Assembly (NCBI RefSeq): GCF_016908315.1 | Contig: NZ_JAFBDQ010000001.1 | Span: 124,001-188,000, forward strand | Length of the DNA: 64,000 nt | Reading direction: 5' to 3' | DNA from: Halanaerobacter jeridensis | GTDB lineage: Bacteria; Bacillota; Halanaerobiia; Halobacteroidales; Halobacteroidaceae | In this document: in pieces, positions 8,954-15,657 of the stretch | Layout of the letters: the number at the start of each line of letters is the position of its first letter | How positions within the stretch are numbered: position 1 is the first letter of the stretch | The notes under the pieces: model-generated | What the model saw: only the letters and a program-made list of their open reading frames with translations | Told to the model about the DNA's origin: nothing | Databases searched by the model: none | Made by a program: the position numbers and the translations under genes

Positions 8954-9217
8954 ATGTCAGTTAAAATTAGATTAAAAAGAATGGGGTCTAATAGAAACCC
9001 TGCTTATAGATTTGTTGTGGCTGATTCTAGAAAGCCTAGAGATGGTAGATTTATTGAAGAGTTAGGACATTATAATCCTACTACTGAACCTGAAACTGTA
9101 AAGCTTGATGAAGAGAAAGCTTTAGAATGGTTACAAAATGGTGCTAAGCCATCTGATACAGTTAGAAATTTATTCAGTGACCAAGGAATTATGGAAAAGT
9201 TTGATGAGATGAAATAA
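8954..9217 (+). CDS. rpsP: 30S ribosomal protein S16
   Basis: At 87 residues it has the expected length for S16, and it opens with the family motif [20 protein letters not shown] followed by [21 protein letters not shown]16 binds 16S rRNA early and stabilises the 30S body. ATG 8954 follows GAAGGAGGTG, a very strong ribosome site typical of ribosomal protein genes. The order ffh-rpsP-khpA-rimM-trmD is the standard Firmicute arrangement; B. subtilis has ylqD before rimM, which is absent here. Confidence 0.98.
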   Translation: MSVKIRLKRMGSNRNPAYRFVVADSRKPRDGRFIEELGHYNPTTEPETVKLDEEKALEWLQNGAKPSDTVRNLFSDQGIMEKFDEMK

Positions 9218-9242
9218 CTTTAGTAGCATTGGAGGTGCTCCC

Positions 9243-9473
9243 TTGAAAGAATTAGTAGAAGTAATTGCTAAGAATATTGTTGATCAGCCGGAAAATGTTG
9301 AAATTACTAAAGTTGAAGGTAAGCGGTCTATTATTTTAGAGATAGATGTAGCTGAAGAAGACATGGGAAAAGTTATTGGCCGGCAGGGGAAAATTGCTAA
9401 AGCAATTAGAACTGTAGTAAAAGCAGCAGCTACTAAAGAAGGGAAACGAGTTATAGTAGAAATTTTACAATAA
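9243..9473 (+). CDS. khpA: KH-domain RNA-binding protein KhpA (YlqC)
   Basis: This is a single KH domain of 76 residues with the GxxG loop in [20 protein letters not shown]. KhpA, with KhpB/Jag, binds RNA and affects cell division and elongation in Gram-positive bacteria. Translation starts at TTG 9243 after GGAGGTGC. It lies 25 bp behind rpsP and ends with a strong intrinsic terminator, so rpsP-khpA can form a short transcript separate from rimM-trmD. Confidence 0.93.
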   Translation: MKELVEVIAKNIVDQPENVEITKVEGKRSIILEIDVAEEDMGKVIGRQGKIAKAIRTVVKAAATKEGKRVIVEILQ

Positions 9474-9487
9474 ATTACTTATTGGAG

Positions 9488-9515
9488 GGCTAGAGATTTC
9501 TTCTCTAGCCTTTTT
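9488..9515 (+). terminator. Intrinsic terminator after khpA
   Basis: GGCTAGAGA (9488-9496) and TCTCTAGCC (9502-9510) form a perfect 9-bp stem with a 5-nt loop, followed by TTTTT. Confidence 0.92.
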
Positions 9516-9536
9516 ATAAGTAATTATTAATCAGGG

Positions 9537-9662
9537 AATAGTAAAGAGTGAAGAGCAAGAAGTAAAGAGATAAAAGATAAAATAATCTTGAGTTCAAAAC
9601 TAGAATAACTAAAAATAGTAATGAGAATTCAGATTACTCTTCACTTGTTACTCATTACTGTT
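9537..9662. repeat. Inverted tandem-unit spacer element (7-bp units, AGTAAAG type)
   Basis: The left arm (about 9540-9575) reads as degenerate 7-bp units AGTAAAG, AGTGAAG, AGCAAGA, AGTAAAG. The right arm (about 9632-9660) read on the - strand is AGTAATG, AGTAACA, AGTGAAG, AGTAATC. The two arms therefore form a long imperfect inverted repeat. The centre holds GAGTTCAAAAC and GAATTC. It fills the spacer between the khpA terminator and rimM. A run of six T follows the right arm, so a folded transcript could also terminate here. Confidence 0.6.
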
Positions 9663-9681
9663 TTTTAAGGGGTGTGATAAG

Positions 9682-10179
9682 ATGGAGTTAGTTACTATCG
9701 GTGAAATTACTAAACATCAAGGTAATAAGGGTGAAGTGAGGGTTAAACCATTAACTGATTTTCCTGAACGCTTTGAAGATTTAGAAAGAATTAAATTAAG
9801 TAAAGGTAGAATTGAAAAAAAAGTTGAAATAGAAAATATTCGTTATCACAAAGGCTATGTAATTTTAAAATTTGTTGATGTTGATGATATTGGAGCAGCA
9901 ATTGAGCATAAAGGATTTGAAATTAAGATTCCTAAGTCACAAAGATATGAATTAGATGATGATGTTTATTATATGCAAGATATTGTAGGGTTAGATGTTT
10001 ATCAAAACCAAGAATATCTAGGAGAATTAGCTACAATTATGGAAACTGGGGCTAATGATGTTTATGTGGTAGAGAATGATGACAATAAGATGTTGTTACC
10101 AGCACTAAAAGATGTTATTTTAGAAGTGGATTTAGAAGAAGAAAAGATGTTAGTTGAAGTTCCGGCGGGGTTAGAATAA
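9682..10179 (+). CDS. rimM: 16S rRNA processing/ribosome maturation factor RimM
   Basis: RimM (165 residues, normal) assists 30S head assembly and binds S19. The N-terminal half has the motif ITKHQGNKGEVRVKPLTDFPERF-like start (residues 8-29), and the PRC-barrel half follows with YYMQDIVGLDVY and ANDVYVV. ATG 9682 follows AAGGGGTG. Only one base separates its stop from the GTG of trmD, so the two are translationally coupled, as in most bacteria. Confidence 0.97.
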   Translation: MELVTIGEITKHQGNKGEVRVKPLTDFPERFEDLERIKLSKGRIEKKVEIENIRYHKGYVILKFVDVDDIGAAIEHKGFEIKIPKSQRYELDDDVYYMQDIVGLDVYQNQEYLGELATIMETGANDVYVVENDDNKMLLPALKDVILEVDLEEEKMLVEVPAGLE

Positions 10180-10180
10180 A

Positions 10181-10921
10181 GTGAGATTTGATATTTTGAC
10201 TTTATTCCCGGAAATGTTTGGCCCAGTTTTGAATAATAGTATGCTAGCTAAAGCACAGGAAAAAGATTTATTAGAAGTTAATCTAATTAATTGGCGTGAT
10301 TATACTCAAGATAAACATAAACAAGTTGATGATTATGCTTATGGCGGGGGAGCAGGAATGGTTTTAAAGCCAGAACCAATTTTTAGAGCTATTGAAGATT
10401 TGGGTTTAGAGGATGATACCCCAGTAGTATTATTAACTCCTCAAGGGCAGCAATTCGAGCAAGACACTGCTAAAGAATTTGCTAATCATCAAGACCGGAT
10501 TGTTCTATTATGCGGACATTATGAAGGCTTTGACCATAGAATTAGAGAAGAATTAGTAACTCATGAAATTTCCATTGGTGATTATGTATTAACTGGTGGA
10601 GAATTACCAGCAATGGTTTTAATAGATGCTGTAACAAGGATGATACCAGGGGTATTAGGTAGTCAAGAATCAGCCCAGGAAGATTCCTTTTATAATGATT
10701 TGTTAGATTTCCCCCAGTATACTAGACCTCAAGAGTATCAAGGTTTAGAAGTTCCTAAAGTATTATTAAGTGGAGATCATGCTAAAATAGATAAGTGGCG
10801 GAAGAAAAAGTCTTTAGAACAGACATTAAACAAACGCCCTGATTTATTAGAAGATGCGGAATTGTCTGCAGAGGAAAAAGAATTGTTAACTGAGATAAAA
10901 GCAGAAAAAAAAACTGATTAA
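10181..10921 (+). CDS. trmD: tRNA (guanine-N1)-methyltransferase TrmD
   Basis: TrmD is the SPOUT-fold dimer that methylates G37 of tRNAs with SAM, preventing +1 frameshifting. Visible motifs are MRFDILTLFPEMF at the start, DDYAYGGGAGMV, LLCGHYEGFDHRI and the trefoil-knot SIGDYVLTGGELPAMVLIDA. At 246 residues it has standard length. The start is GTG (GTGAGATTT), one base behind the rimM stop. It is followed by a second SPOUT-type methylase gene. Confidence 0.98.
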   Translation: MRFDILTLFPEMFGPVLNNSMLAKAQEKDLLEVNLINWRDYTQDKHKQVDDYAYGGGAGMVLKPEPIFRAIEDLGLEDDTPVVLLTPQGQQFEQDTAKEFANHQDRIVLLCGHYEGFDHRIREELVTHEISIGDYVLTGGELPAMVLIDAVTRMIPGVLGSQESAQEDSFYNDLLDFPQYTRPQEYQGLEVPKVLLSGDHAKIDKWRKKKSLEQTLNKRPDLLEDAELSAEEKELLTEIKAEKKTD

Positions 10922-10948
10922 TTTTTGATTAATTAGGGAGGATTTTTA

Positions 10949-11518
10949 ATGGCAGAAGATAATTTTTATTTAGCACTGTTACATAATCAAGTTTATAATA
11001 AGAATATGAAAGAGATTACTACTACTGTAACTAGTCTTGATTTACATGATATTGCCCGCTCTAGTCGGACTTATGATGTGAAAAAATATTATGTAGTCAA
11101 TAGATTAGATTCACAGCAAAATCGAGTTCAGCGGATGACTAATTACTGGGCTAGTGATTTTGGTGGAGAATATAACCCGGATCGAAAAGAAGCATTTAGT
11201 GTGATTGAACCTGCTCGTAAATTAGAAGATGTAATTGAGAAAATTGAAGCCGAGGAAGGTCAAAAGCCAGTAGTAATTACCACTGATGCTAGAACTTATC
11301 CTAATACAATTAGTTATCAGAACTTACGAGAAAAGATAGAAACAGAAGAACAACCATTTTTAGTATTATTAGGTACTGGCTGGGGCTTAACTGAAGAAAT
11401 GATGAATTCAGCCGATTATATCTTAGAACCAATTCATGGCCCTGGAGATTATAATCACTTATCAGTACGGGCTGCAGCAGCAATTATACTAGACCGGCTC
11501 AGAGGTAGTAGGATGTAG
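10949..11518 (+). CDS. SPOUT-family RNA methyltransferase of the TM1570 type
   Basis: This 189-residue protein opens FYLALLHNQVYNKNMKEITT and carries DLHDIARSSRTYDVKKYYVV, matching the TrmD-associated SPOUT family known from Thermotoga TM1570. The C-terminal LGTGWGLTEEMMNSADYILEPIHGPGDYNHLSVRAA resembles a trefoil-knot SAM site (shown here only as the key stretch GTGWGLTEE then HLSVRAA). The RNA substrate is not established. ATG 10949 follows AGGGAGGA 27 bp behind trmD. B. subtilis lacks it at this place. Confidence is high for the family and low for the substrate. Confidence 0.8.
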   Translation: MAEDNFYLALLHNQVYNKNMKEITTTVTSLDLHDIARSSRTYDVKKYYVVNRLDSQQNRVQRMTNYWASDFGGEYNPDRKEAFSVIEPARKLEDVIEKIEAEEGQKPVVITTDARTYPNTISYQNLREKIETEEQPFLVLLGTGWGLTEEMMNSADYILEPIHGPGDYNHLSVRAAAAIILDRLRGSRM

Positions 11519-11520
11519 CT

Positions 11521-11707
11521 TGGACACTCTTTATTAGTAAGTACTAAAGAGTCTAGGGCTGCACGAAGGGAACTTAATTAGTAATTCAAATAGATTTGCT
11601 TAAAGAGAGACATAATATATTATGAAATATAAGAGATAAAACGATTAACTGGATTATGTTTATGTTTTGAATTTGATTTTAACTGTTTAACTGTATACTG
11701 CTTAACT
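11521..11707. other. Spacer between the SPOUT gene and the rplS promoter
   Basis: No gene is seen. ACTCTTTA (about 11525) and TAAAGAGT (about 11544) can pair. GTCTAGGGCTGCACGAAGGG at 11551-11570 is the 5' flank of the structured repeat family found at 62023 and 48926, here without its hairpin. TTTTGAATTT near 11670, then AACTG-containing 7-8 bp units (11682-11710), look like one arm of the inverted tandem-unit elements. The spacer is a patchwork of decayed repeats. Confidence 0.5.
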
Positions 11708-11751
11708 GTTTTTACAAGAGGATAATTTTAAAATTATCCTCTTGTAAAAAC
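11708..11751. repeat. 44-bp perfect palindrome upstream of rplS
   Basis: The arms 11708-11729 and 11730-11751 are exact reverse complements over 22 bp with no loop; the centre is AATTTTAAAATT and the arms carry ACAAGAGGATAA and its complement. The right arm contains the -35 hexamer of the rplS promoter. There is an A-run, not a T-run, on the 3' side, so it is a poor terminator in either direction. It could be an operator, a cruciform site or the remains of a mobile element. Confidence 0.85.
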
Positions 11752-11770
11752 TATAGCTGTGTGTTATAAT
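11742..11770 (+). promoter_or_regulatory. Sigma-A promoter of rplS
   Basis: TTGTAA at 11742-11747 and a perfect TATAAT at 11765-11770 are separated by 17 bp. The -35 lies within the right arm of the palindrome. Confidence 0.82.
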
Positions 11771-11782
11771 TACTTGCGTACA

Positions 11783-11836
11783 AAAACAGGCGGTCCGCTA
11801 ACCAATAAGTGGTTAAGAACGCCTAATCAAGGAGGA
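11783..11836 (+). promoter_or_regulatory. Ribosomal protein L19 leader (candidate autoregulatory RNA)
   Basis: AGGCG (11788-11792) pairs with CGCCT (11820-11824) and encloses a second stem TAACCA (11799-11804)/TGGTTA (11810-11815). The element sits between the rplS promoter and its AAGGAGG ribosome site, the position and shape of the known Firmicute L19 leader. I assign it by context and fold, not by a model search. Confidence 0.65.
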
Positions 11837-11846
11837 TATATATAAA

Positions 11847-12200
11847 ATGAATTTAGTTGATGTTATTGAAAAAGATGAAATGAGAGACGATCATCCGGAT
11901 TTCGCACCGGGAGATACTGTGGCTGTTGACTATAAGGTTCAAGAAGGTGGCACAGAAAGAATTCAGGTTTTTAAAGGTGTTGTTATTAAGCGTAAAGGTG
12001 GCGGTGCTAGTGAAACAATTACCGTCCGAAAGACTTCTTTTGGTGTGGGAGTAGAAAGAATCTTCCCACTACATTCTCCAAAGATTGACCAGATTAGAGT
12101 TATCAAACGAGGAGATGTAAGTAGAGCAAAATTATATTACTTAAGAGAACTACGCGGAAAAGCAGCTCAAGTTAAAGAAAAAAAGAATACTAAGAAGTAA
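11847..12200 (+). CDS. rplS: 50S ribosomal protein L19
   Basis: L19 lies at the 30S-50S interface. The protein is 117 residues with the family motifs [39 protein letters not shown] and [23 protein letters not shown] 11847 follows AAGGAGGATATATATAAA. It has its own promoter, a candidate L19 leader and a terminator, so it can be expressed independently of trmD, from which it is separated by 328 bp of repeat-derived spacer. Confidence 0.98.
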   Translation: MNLVDVIEKDEMRDDHPDFAPGDTVAVDYKVQEGGTERIQVFKGVVIKRKGGGASETITVRKTSFGVGVERIFPLHSPKIDQIRVIKRGDVSRAKLYYLRELRGKAAQVKEKKNTKK

Positions 12201-12210
12201 CTAATGTTAT

Positions 12211-12241
12211 AAGGGACTGGCTTTTAGCCTGTCCCTTTTTT
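12211..12241 (+). terminator. Intrinsic terminator after rplS
   Basis: AAGGGACTGGC (12211-12221) pairs with GCCTGTCCCTT (12227-12237) with one internal T-T mismatch and a 5-nt loop, running into TTTTTT. Confidence 0.92.
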
Positions 12242-12263
12242 GTATCAGAATGGAGGATAAATT

Positions 12264-12806
12264 ATGCAAGACCTATTAGAAGCAATTGCTATTGCAATTG
12301 TGGTTTCCATAATTTTGATTATATTTGTAGTGCAAGCATTTTATATTCCATCAGAATCGATGGAACCTACTTTAAAACCTGGTGACAGGATATTAGTTAA
12401 TAAATTTATTTATAATTTTAGAGATCCTAAGCGGCAAGAAATTATTGTTTTTAATTATCCTCTTGAACCAGATCGTAAGTTTGTAAAACGAGTGATAGCT
12501 ACTCCTGGGGATAGAGTGAAAATTAAAGAAGGCAAAGTTTTTGTTAATGGAGAACAATTAAAAGAAGAATATGTAGTAGAAGATAGTTACACTGATTTTG
12601 CTGAAGTTAAAGTGCCGGAAAATAATTATTTTGTTTTGGGAGATAATCGGAATAACAGTAAAGATAGTAGATATTGGGGGTTTGTTCCAGAAGATAATAT
12701 AGTAGGACATCCGTTTATTATTTTCTGGCCGTTAAATAGAATAAAAATTATTGGGGGAGATATTCATGTCGATTCAATGGTATCCAGGACATATGGACAA
12801 AGCTAA
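12264..12806 (+). CDS. lepB: Signal peptidase I
   Basis: Type I signal peptidase cleaves Sec/Tat signal peptides on the outer side of the membrane. One N-terminal transmembrane segment (residues 5-26) precedes the nucleophile Ser32 in PSESMEPTL and the general-base Lys75 in KFVKRVIATPGD; GDNRNNSKDSRYWG is box E. The length (180) is typical for the small Gram-positive enzymes. ATG 12264 follows TGGAGGA. The last 41 bases overlap the start of rbgA, an unusually long overlap that forces coupled evolution of both ends. Confidence 0.96.
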   Translation: MQDLLEAIAIAIVVSIILIIFVVQAFYIPSESMEPTLKPGDRILVNKFIYNFRDPKRQEIIVFNYPLEPDRKFVKRVIATPGDRVKIKEGKVFVNGEQLKEEYVVEDSYTDFAEVKVPENNYFVLGDNRNNSKDSRYWGFVPEDNIVGHPFIIFWPLNRIKIIGGDIHVDSMVSRTYGQS

Positions 12807-13617
12807 GAAAAAGATAAAAAAGAGACTAAATTTAATTGATGTTGTGATTGAATTATTAGATGCTAGAATTCCGTTAAGTAGTAGAAATCCAGATATAGAT
12901 GAAGTACTGAAGGATAAGAAGAGAATTATTGCTTTAAATAAAAAGGATTTAGCTGATCCACAGGTGACTAAACAGTGGTTAGATTATTTTTCTGAAACTG
13001 CACCGAGCTTAGCTATTAATTCATTATCAGGTAATAATGTGAAGCAGATTTTTTCTTTAGCTGATCAATTAACTCAAGAAGAACAAGCTAAAGCATTAGA
13101 GCGAGGACGTAAGAAAAGAGATGTGAAATTAATGATTGTAGGAGTACCTAATGTAGGGAAATCACAGTTGATTAATCAATTAGGTAATAAAAATAAAACT
13201 CGTACAGGTAATCGGCCGGGGGTTACAAGAGGAGAACAATGGGTTAAATTGCAGCAAGGTTTTGAACTGTTGGATACTCCAGGTGTTTTATGGTCTAAGT
13301 TTAATGATGAAGAAGCTGGAGTTCGTTTGGCATTATGTGGAGCAATTAAAGAAGGTAGATTTGATAATGAGTTGTTAGCTTATAAGTTAGTGCAAATATT
13401 ACAAGAAAGTAATCCGGAACGATTAAAGGAAAGATATGATTTAGATCATCTTAGTCCTGATACTTATCAATTAGTAGCTGATATAGGCAAGAAACGAGGC
13501 TGTTTACAGTCGGGTGGAAAAGTAGATCGTAATCGGGTTTCTAAAATAATTCTTAAAGAATTTGATGAAGGGAAATTAGGACGAATTACTTTAGAACAGC
13601 CGCCAGTAGAGAGTTAA
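12766..13617 (+). CDS. rbgA: Ribosome biogenesis GTPase RbgA (YlqF)
   Basis: RbgA is a circularly permuted GTPase required for late 50S assembly. It opens SIQWYPGHMDKAKKKI; the G4 motif NKKDL precedes G1 GVPNVGKSQL and G2/G3 GNRPGVTRGEQW and LLDTPG, the cpGTPase order. It has 283 residues. I use ATG 12766 with GGGGGAGAT just upstream; an in-frame TTG at 12751 would absorb the ribosome site. The gene begins inside lepB. In B. subtilis rbgA also follows rplS. Confidence 0.97.
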   Translation: MSIQWYPGHMDKAKKKIKKRLNLIDVVIELLDARIPLSSRNPDIDEVLKDKKRIIALNKKDLADPQVTKQWLDYFSETAPSLAINSLSGNNVKQIFSLADQLTQEEQAKALERGRKKRDVKLMIVGVPNVGKSQLINQLGNKNKTRTGNRPGVTRGEQWVKLQQGFELLDTPGVLWSKFNDEEAGVRLALCGAIKEGRFDNELLAYKLVQILQESNPERLKERYDLDHLSPDTYQLVADIGKKRGCLQSGGKVDRNRVSKIILKEFDEGKLGRITLEQPPVES

Positions 13618-13885
13618 GCAATAAGGCAGTAAGGCAGTGAAACAGTAAGAACAGTAGCTGGTAGTGAAATTTGGGGAGATTGCAGTATATAGATTGTGCA
13701 GTTAGTAAAGCGGAAAGTAGAGATAATGGGGCTGCACGGAGTGTTTTTTGAATTTTAAAAACACGGAGGGGACAATAAAGCAGTAACGAGTAAAATAGGG
13801 TTTAATTTCAAGGAAAGCAATATTTTATGTAGAGACTTGGCATCGCCAAGTCTGCAAAAATAAAAAATAGGAGGTTTAGCATAAA
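13618..13885. repeat. Repeat-rich spacer between rbgA and rnhB
   Basis: At 13618-13665, 8-bp-like units (GCAATAAG, GCAGTAAG, GCAGTGAA, ACAGTAAG) form a degenerate tandem tract. At 13681-13780 lies one copy of the structured repeat family: TGCAGTATATAGATTGTGCA, then GGGCTGCACGGA, then a hairpin GTGTTTTT (13741-13748)/AAAAACAC (13757-13764) with an 8-nt loop, then GGAGGGGACAA. A separate hairpin AGACTTGGC (13833-13841)/GCCAAGTCT (13845-13853) with a 3-nt loop sits 30 bp before the rnhB ATG. Confidence 0.65.
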
Positions 13886-14662
13886 ATGGATTTGGAGCAA
13901 TTAACAATTAAAGAGATTAAAAATAAAATTAATAATTTAAATAACATATCTCAACAATTAATGCAACAGCTTAAAGCAGACTCTCGTAAAGGAGTCCAGC
14001 AAATAGCTCAAAGAATAGAAAGAAAAAAAGCTAAAGCACAAGCAGCAAAAGAGAAATATCAAGAAATGCGTAAATATGAAAAGAAGAAATTAGCTGATGG
14101 TTATGATTTGATTTGCGGTATAGATGAAGCAGGTCGTGGACCTTTAGCAGGATCAGTTGTAGCGGGAGCAGTAATATTGGGAACTGATACTTATATTCCC
14201 GGTTTAGATGATTCTAAAAAATTAAGTGAAAAAAAACGGGAAGAGTTATTTGATATAATTTATCAAAAGGCTGAAGCAGTAGGAGTAGGAATTGTTGACC
14301 AAGATAGAATTGATGAGATCAATATTTTGCAAGCTACTTATGAGGCTATGACAGAAGCCGTTGATGATTTAGGAGTACAGCCTAATTATTTATTAATTGA
14401 TTCCGAAACTATTCCTCAAGTGGATATTCCGCAAGCTGGAATTGAAAAGGGAGATAGTCAAAGCGTATCTATTGCTGCAGCATCTATTATTGCTAAGGTA
14501 ACACGAGATAGAATGTTAGTAGAATATGATGAACAGTATCCTGAATATGGTTTTGCTGGGCATAAAGGATATGGTACTAAATCTCACCGGCAAGCACTTG
14601 AAAAATTTGGCCCGTGTGATATTCACCGCAAATCTTATCAGATTGTTCAAAAACATATGTAG
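13886..14662 (+). CDS. rnhB: Ribonuclease HII
   Basis: RNase HII removes single ribonucleotides and RNA primers from DNA. The catalytic GIDEAGRGPLAG gives Asp80 and Glu81; DDSKKLSEKKR, INILQATYEAM and LLIDSETIP follow, and the C-terminal YPEYGFAGHKGYGT is the family motif. An N-terminal Gln/Lys-rich helical extension of about 70 residues precedes the core, as in the longer Bacillus-type enzymes. ATG 13886 follows AGGAGGT at a spacing of about 12 nt. A small gene of unknown function follows after 11 bp. Confidence 0.97.
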   Translation: MDLEQLTIKEIKNKINNLNNISQQLMQQLKADSRKGVQQIAQRIERKKAKAQAAKEKYQEMRKYEKKKLADGYDLICGIDEAGRGPLAGSVVAGAVILGTDTYIPGLDDSKKLSEKKREELFDIIYQKAEAVGVGIVDQDRIDEINILQATYEAMTEAVDDLGVQPNYLLIDSETIPQVDIPQAGIEKGDSQSVSIAAASIIAKVTRDRMLVEYDEQYPEYGFAGHKGYGTKSHRQALEKFGPCDIHRKSYQIVQKHM

Positions 14663-14673
14663 AAGGTGATCCT

Positions 14674-14901
14674 ATGGTTAAAGAGGGTGATGTGTTAACA
14701 GGGATAGTATTGGAGGCTAAAGAAGAAACAGCAGTTATTAAATTTGGTCCCCGAGCAATTGAAGCCCAGGTTTTAGCTGATTTAGAAACTGGTGAAGAAG
14801 TAAAAGTTAAGGTGCAAGGCTGGCATGAAGGAAAATTATTATTAAAAGTATTAAATCGTAAAGGAAAGGTTTCTTCTGGCTCAATTGATATTAAAGTTTA
14901 A
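14674..14901 (+). CDS. Small conserved-looking protein, function unknown
   Basis: The 75-residue product is almost entirely predicted beta strand: GDVLTGIVLEAKEETAVIKF, then EVKVKVQGWHEGKLLLKVL. The pattern is consistent with a small OB/S1-like barrel, but I do not recognise a family. ATG 14674 follows AGAAGGTGATCCT with a good ribosome site and lies 11 bp from rnhB, so it is translated with it. Two hairpins follow. Function cannot be assigned. Confidence 0.7.
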   Translation: MVKEGDVLTGIVLEAKEETAVIKFGPRAIEAQVLADLETGEEVKVKVQGWHEGKLLLKVLNRKGKVSSGSIDIKV

Positions 14902-14920
14902 TAGTTCATCTAAACTATAG

Positions 14921-14986
14921 AGTCCCCTCCAGAAATTTGGAGGGGACTATCTATATTAAAAGGCAGTCAGATATCTAACTGCCTTT
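14921..14986 (+). terminator. Paired hairpins ending the rnhB unit
   Basis: AGTCCCCTCC (14921-14930)/GGAGGGGACT (14939-14948) is a perfect 10-bp stem with an 8-nt loop. AAAGGCAGT (14959-14967)/ACTGCCTTT (14978-14986) is a second stem with the palindromic AGATATCT inside. Neither has a strong T-run, so termination is inferred from stem strength and position. Confidence 0.6.
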
Positions 14987-15081
14987 ACTTATATTATATG
15001 CAATTAGATAAAAATAAGTACCTGATTTCCTATTTTCTCATGTATAATTATGGCACTTCTGGATACACTAACTTAAAGAAT

Positions 15082-15263
15082 AATCTATATAAAGTGGCAC
15101 TATCGTGCCACTAGCTAGTAGATAAAAGCTAGTAGCTAGTAGTAAATTCAAAACCATAAAACAGTTCACAGCTTTGAATTTAATTTTATGTTTTTAACTA
15201 CTAGCTCCTAGCTACTTACTTCTAGCTATAAAGTTTCACTGAAAGTGAAACTTTATATAGATT
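15082..15263. repeat. Inverted tandem-unit spacer element bounded by a 14-bp inverted repeat
   Basis: The boundaries are AATCTATATAAAGT (15082-15095) and its exact complement (15250-15263). Just inside each end is a hairpin: AGTGGCAC/GTGCCACT (15093-15112, 4-nt loop) on the left and ATAAAGTTTCACT/AGTGAAACTTTAT (15228-15256, 3-nt loop) on the right. Next come 7-bp units of AGCTAGT type in both arms (15113-15145; 15198-15227 on the - strand). The centre has AAATTCAAAAC facing GCTTTGAATTT. No coding frame was seen. Confidence 0.75.
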
Positions 15264-15291
15264 AAATTTAAATAGGGAGTGTTCAAGTGGT

Positions 15292-15657
15292 ATGAATAAT
15301 AGAGAAATTGGGAGGCAGGGTGAACAACTAGCCCAAAACTTTTTAGAACAGCACGATTACATAATATTAGAGAAGAACTTTTGCTGTCGTTATGGTGAAA
15401 TAGATTTAATTGCTCAAGTGAATAATTATTTGTCGTTTATTGAAGTCAAATTCTGTTCTGATCAATCATTTATGCCGCTAGAGTATAAAATAGATAAATT
15501 TAAACAAGAAAAAATTAAAAGAACAGCCCAGTATTATTTAAAATTCCGTAACGTGCCCTTTGATTTTCGCTTTGATGTTGTTTTAATCAACGAAGAAGAA
15601 GCTAAGCCAGAGATTAAGTTGATACAAAATGCCTTTTGGACAAAGGAGAGGGTTTAA
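15292..15657 (+). CDS. yraN: UPF0102/YraN family nuclease-fold protein
   Basis: The 121-residue protein fits the YraN family: NREIGRQGEQLAQNFLEQHD, then the PD-(D/E)XK-like core YGEIDLIAQVNNYLSFIEVKF (Asp, Glu-x-Lys visible). The biological role of YraN is not established; it is widely encoded beside rnhB and yifB, as here. ATG 15292 is preceded by AGGGAGTG at a rather long spacing. Its TAA shares one base with the ATG of yifB, indicating coupling. Confidence 0.9.
   Translation: MNNREIGRQGEQLAQNFLEQHDYIILEKNFCCRYGEIDLIAQVNNYLSFIEVKFCSDQSFMPLEYKIDKFKQEKIKRTAQYYLKFRNVPFDFRFDVVLINEEEAKPEIKLIQNAFWTKERV

Noticed and set aside
13833-13853. Terminator after rbgA
   Set aside because: The stem is strong but followed by A residues, not T, on the + strand and is close to the rnhB ribosome site.
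15082-15263. Insertion sequence remnant with transposase
   Set aside because: Terminal inverted repeats are present but there is no coding frame and no clear target duplication.
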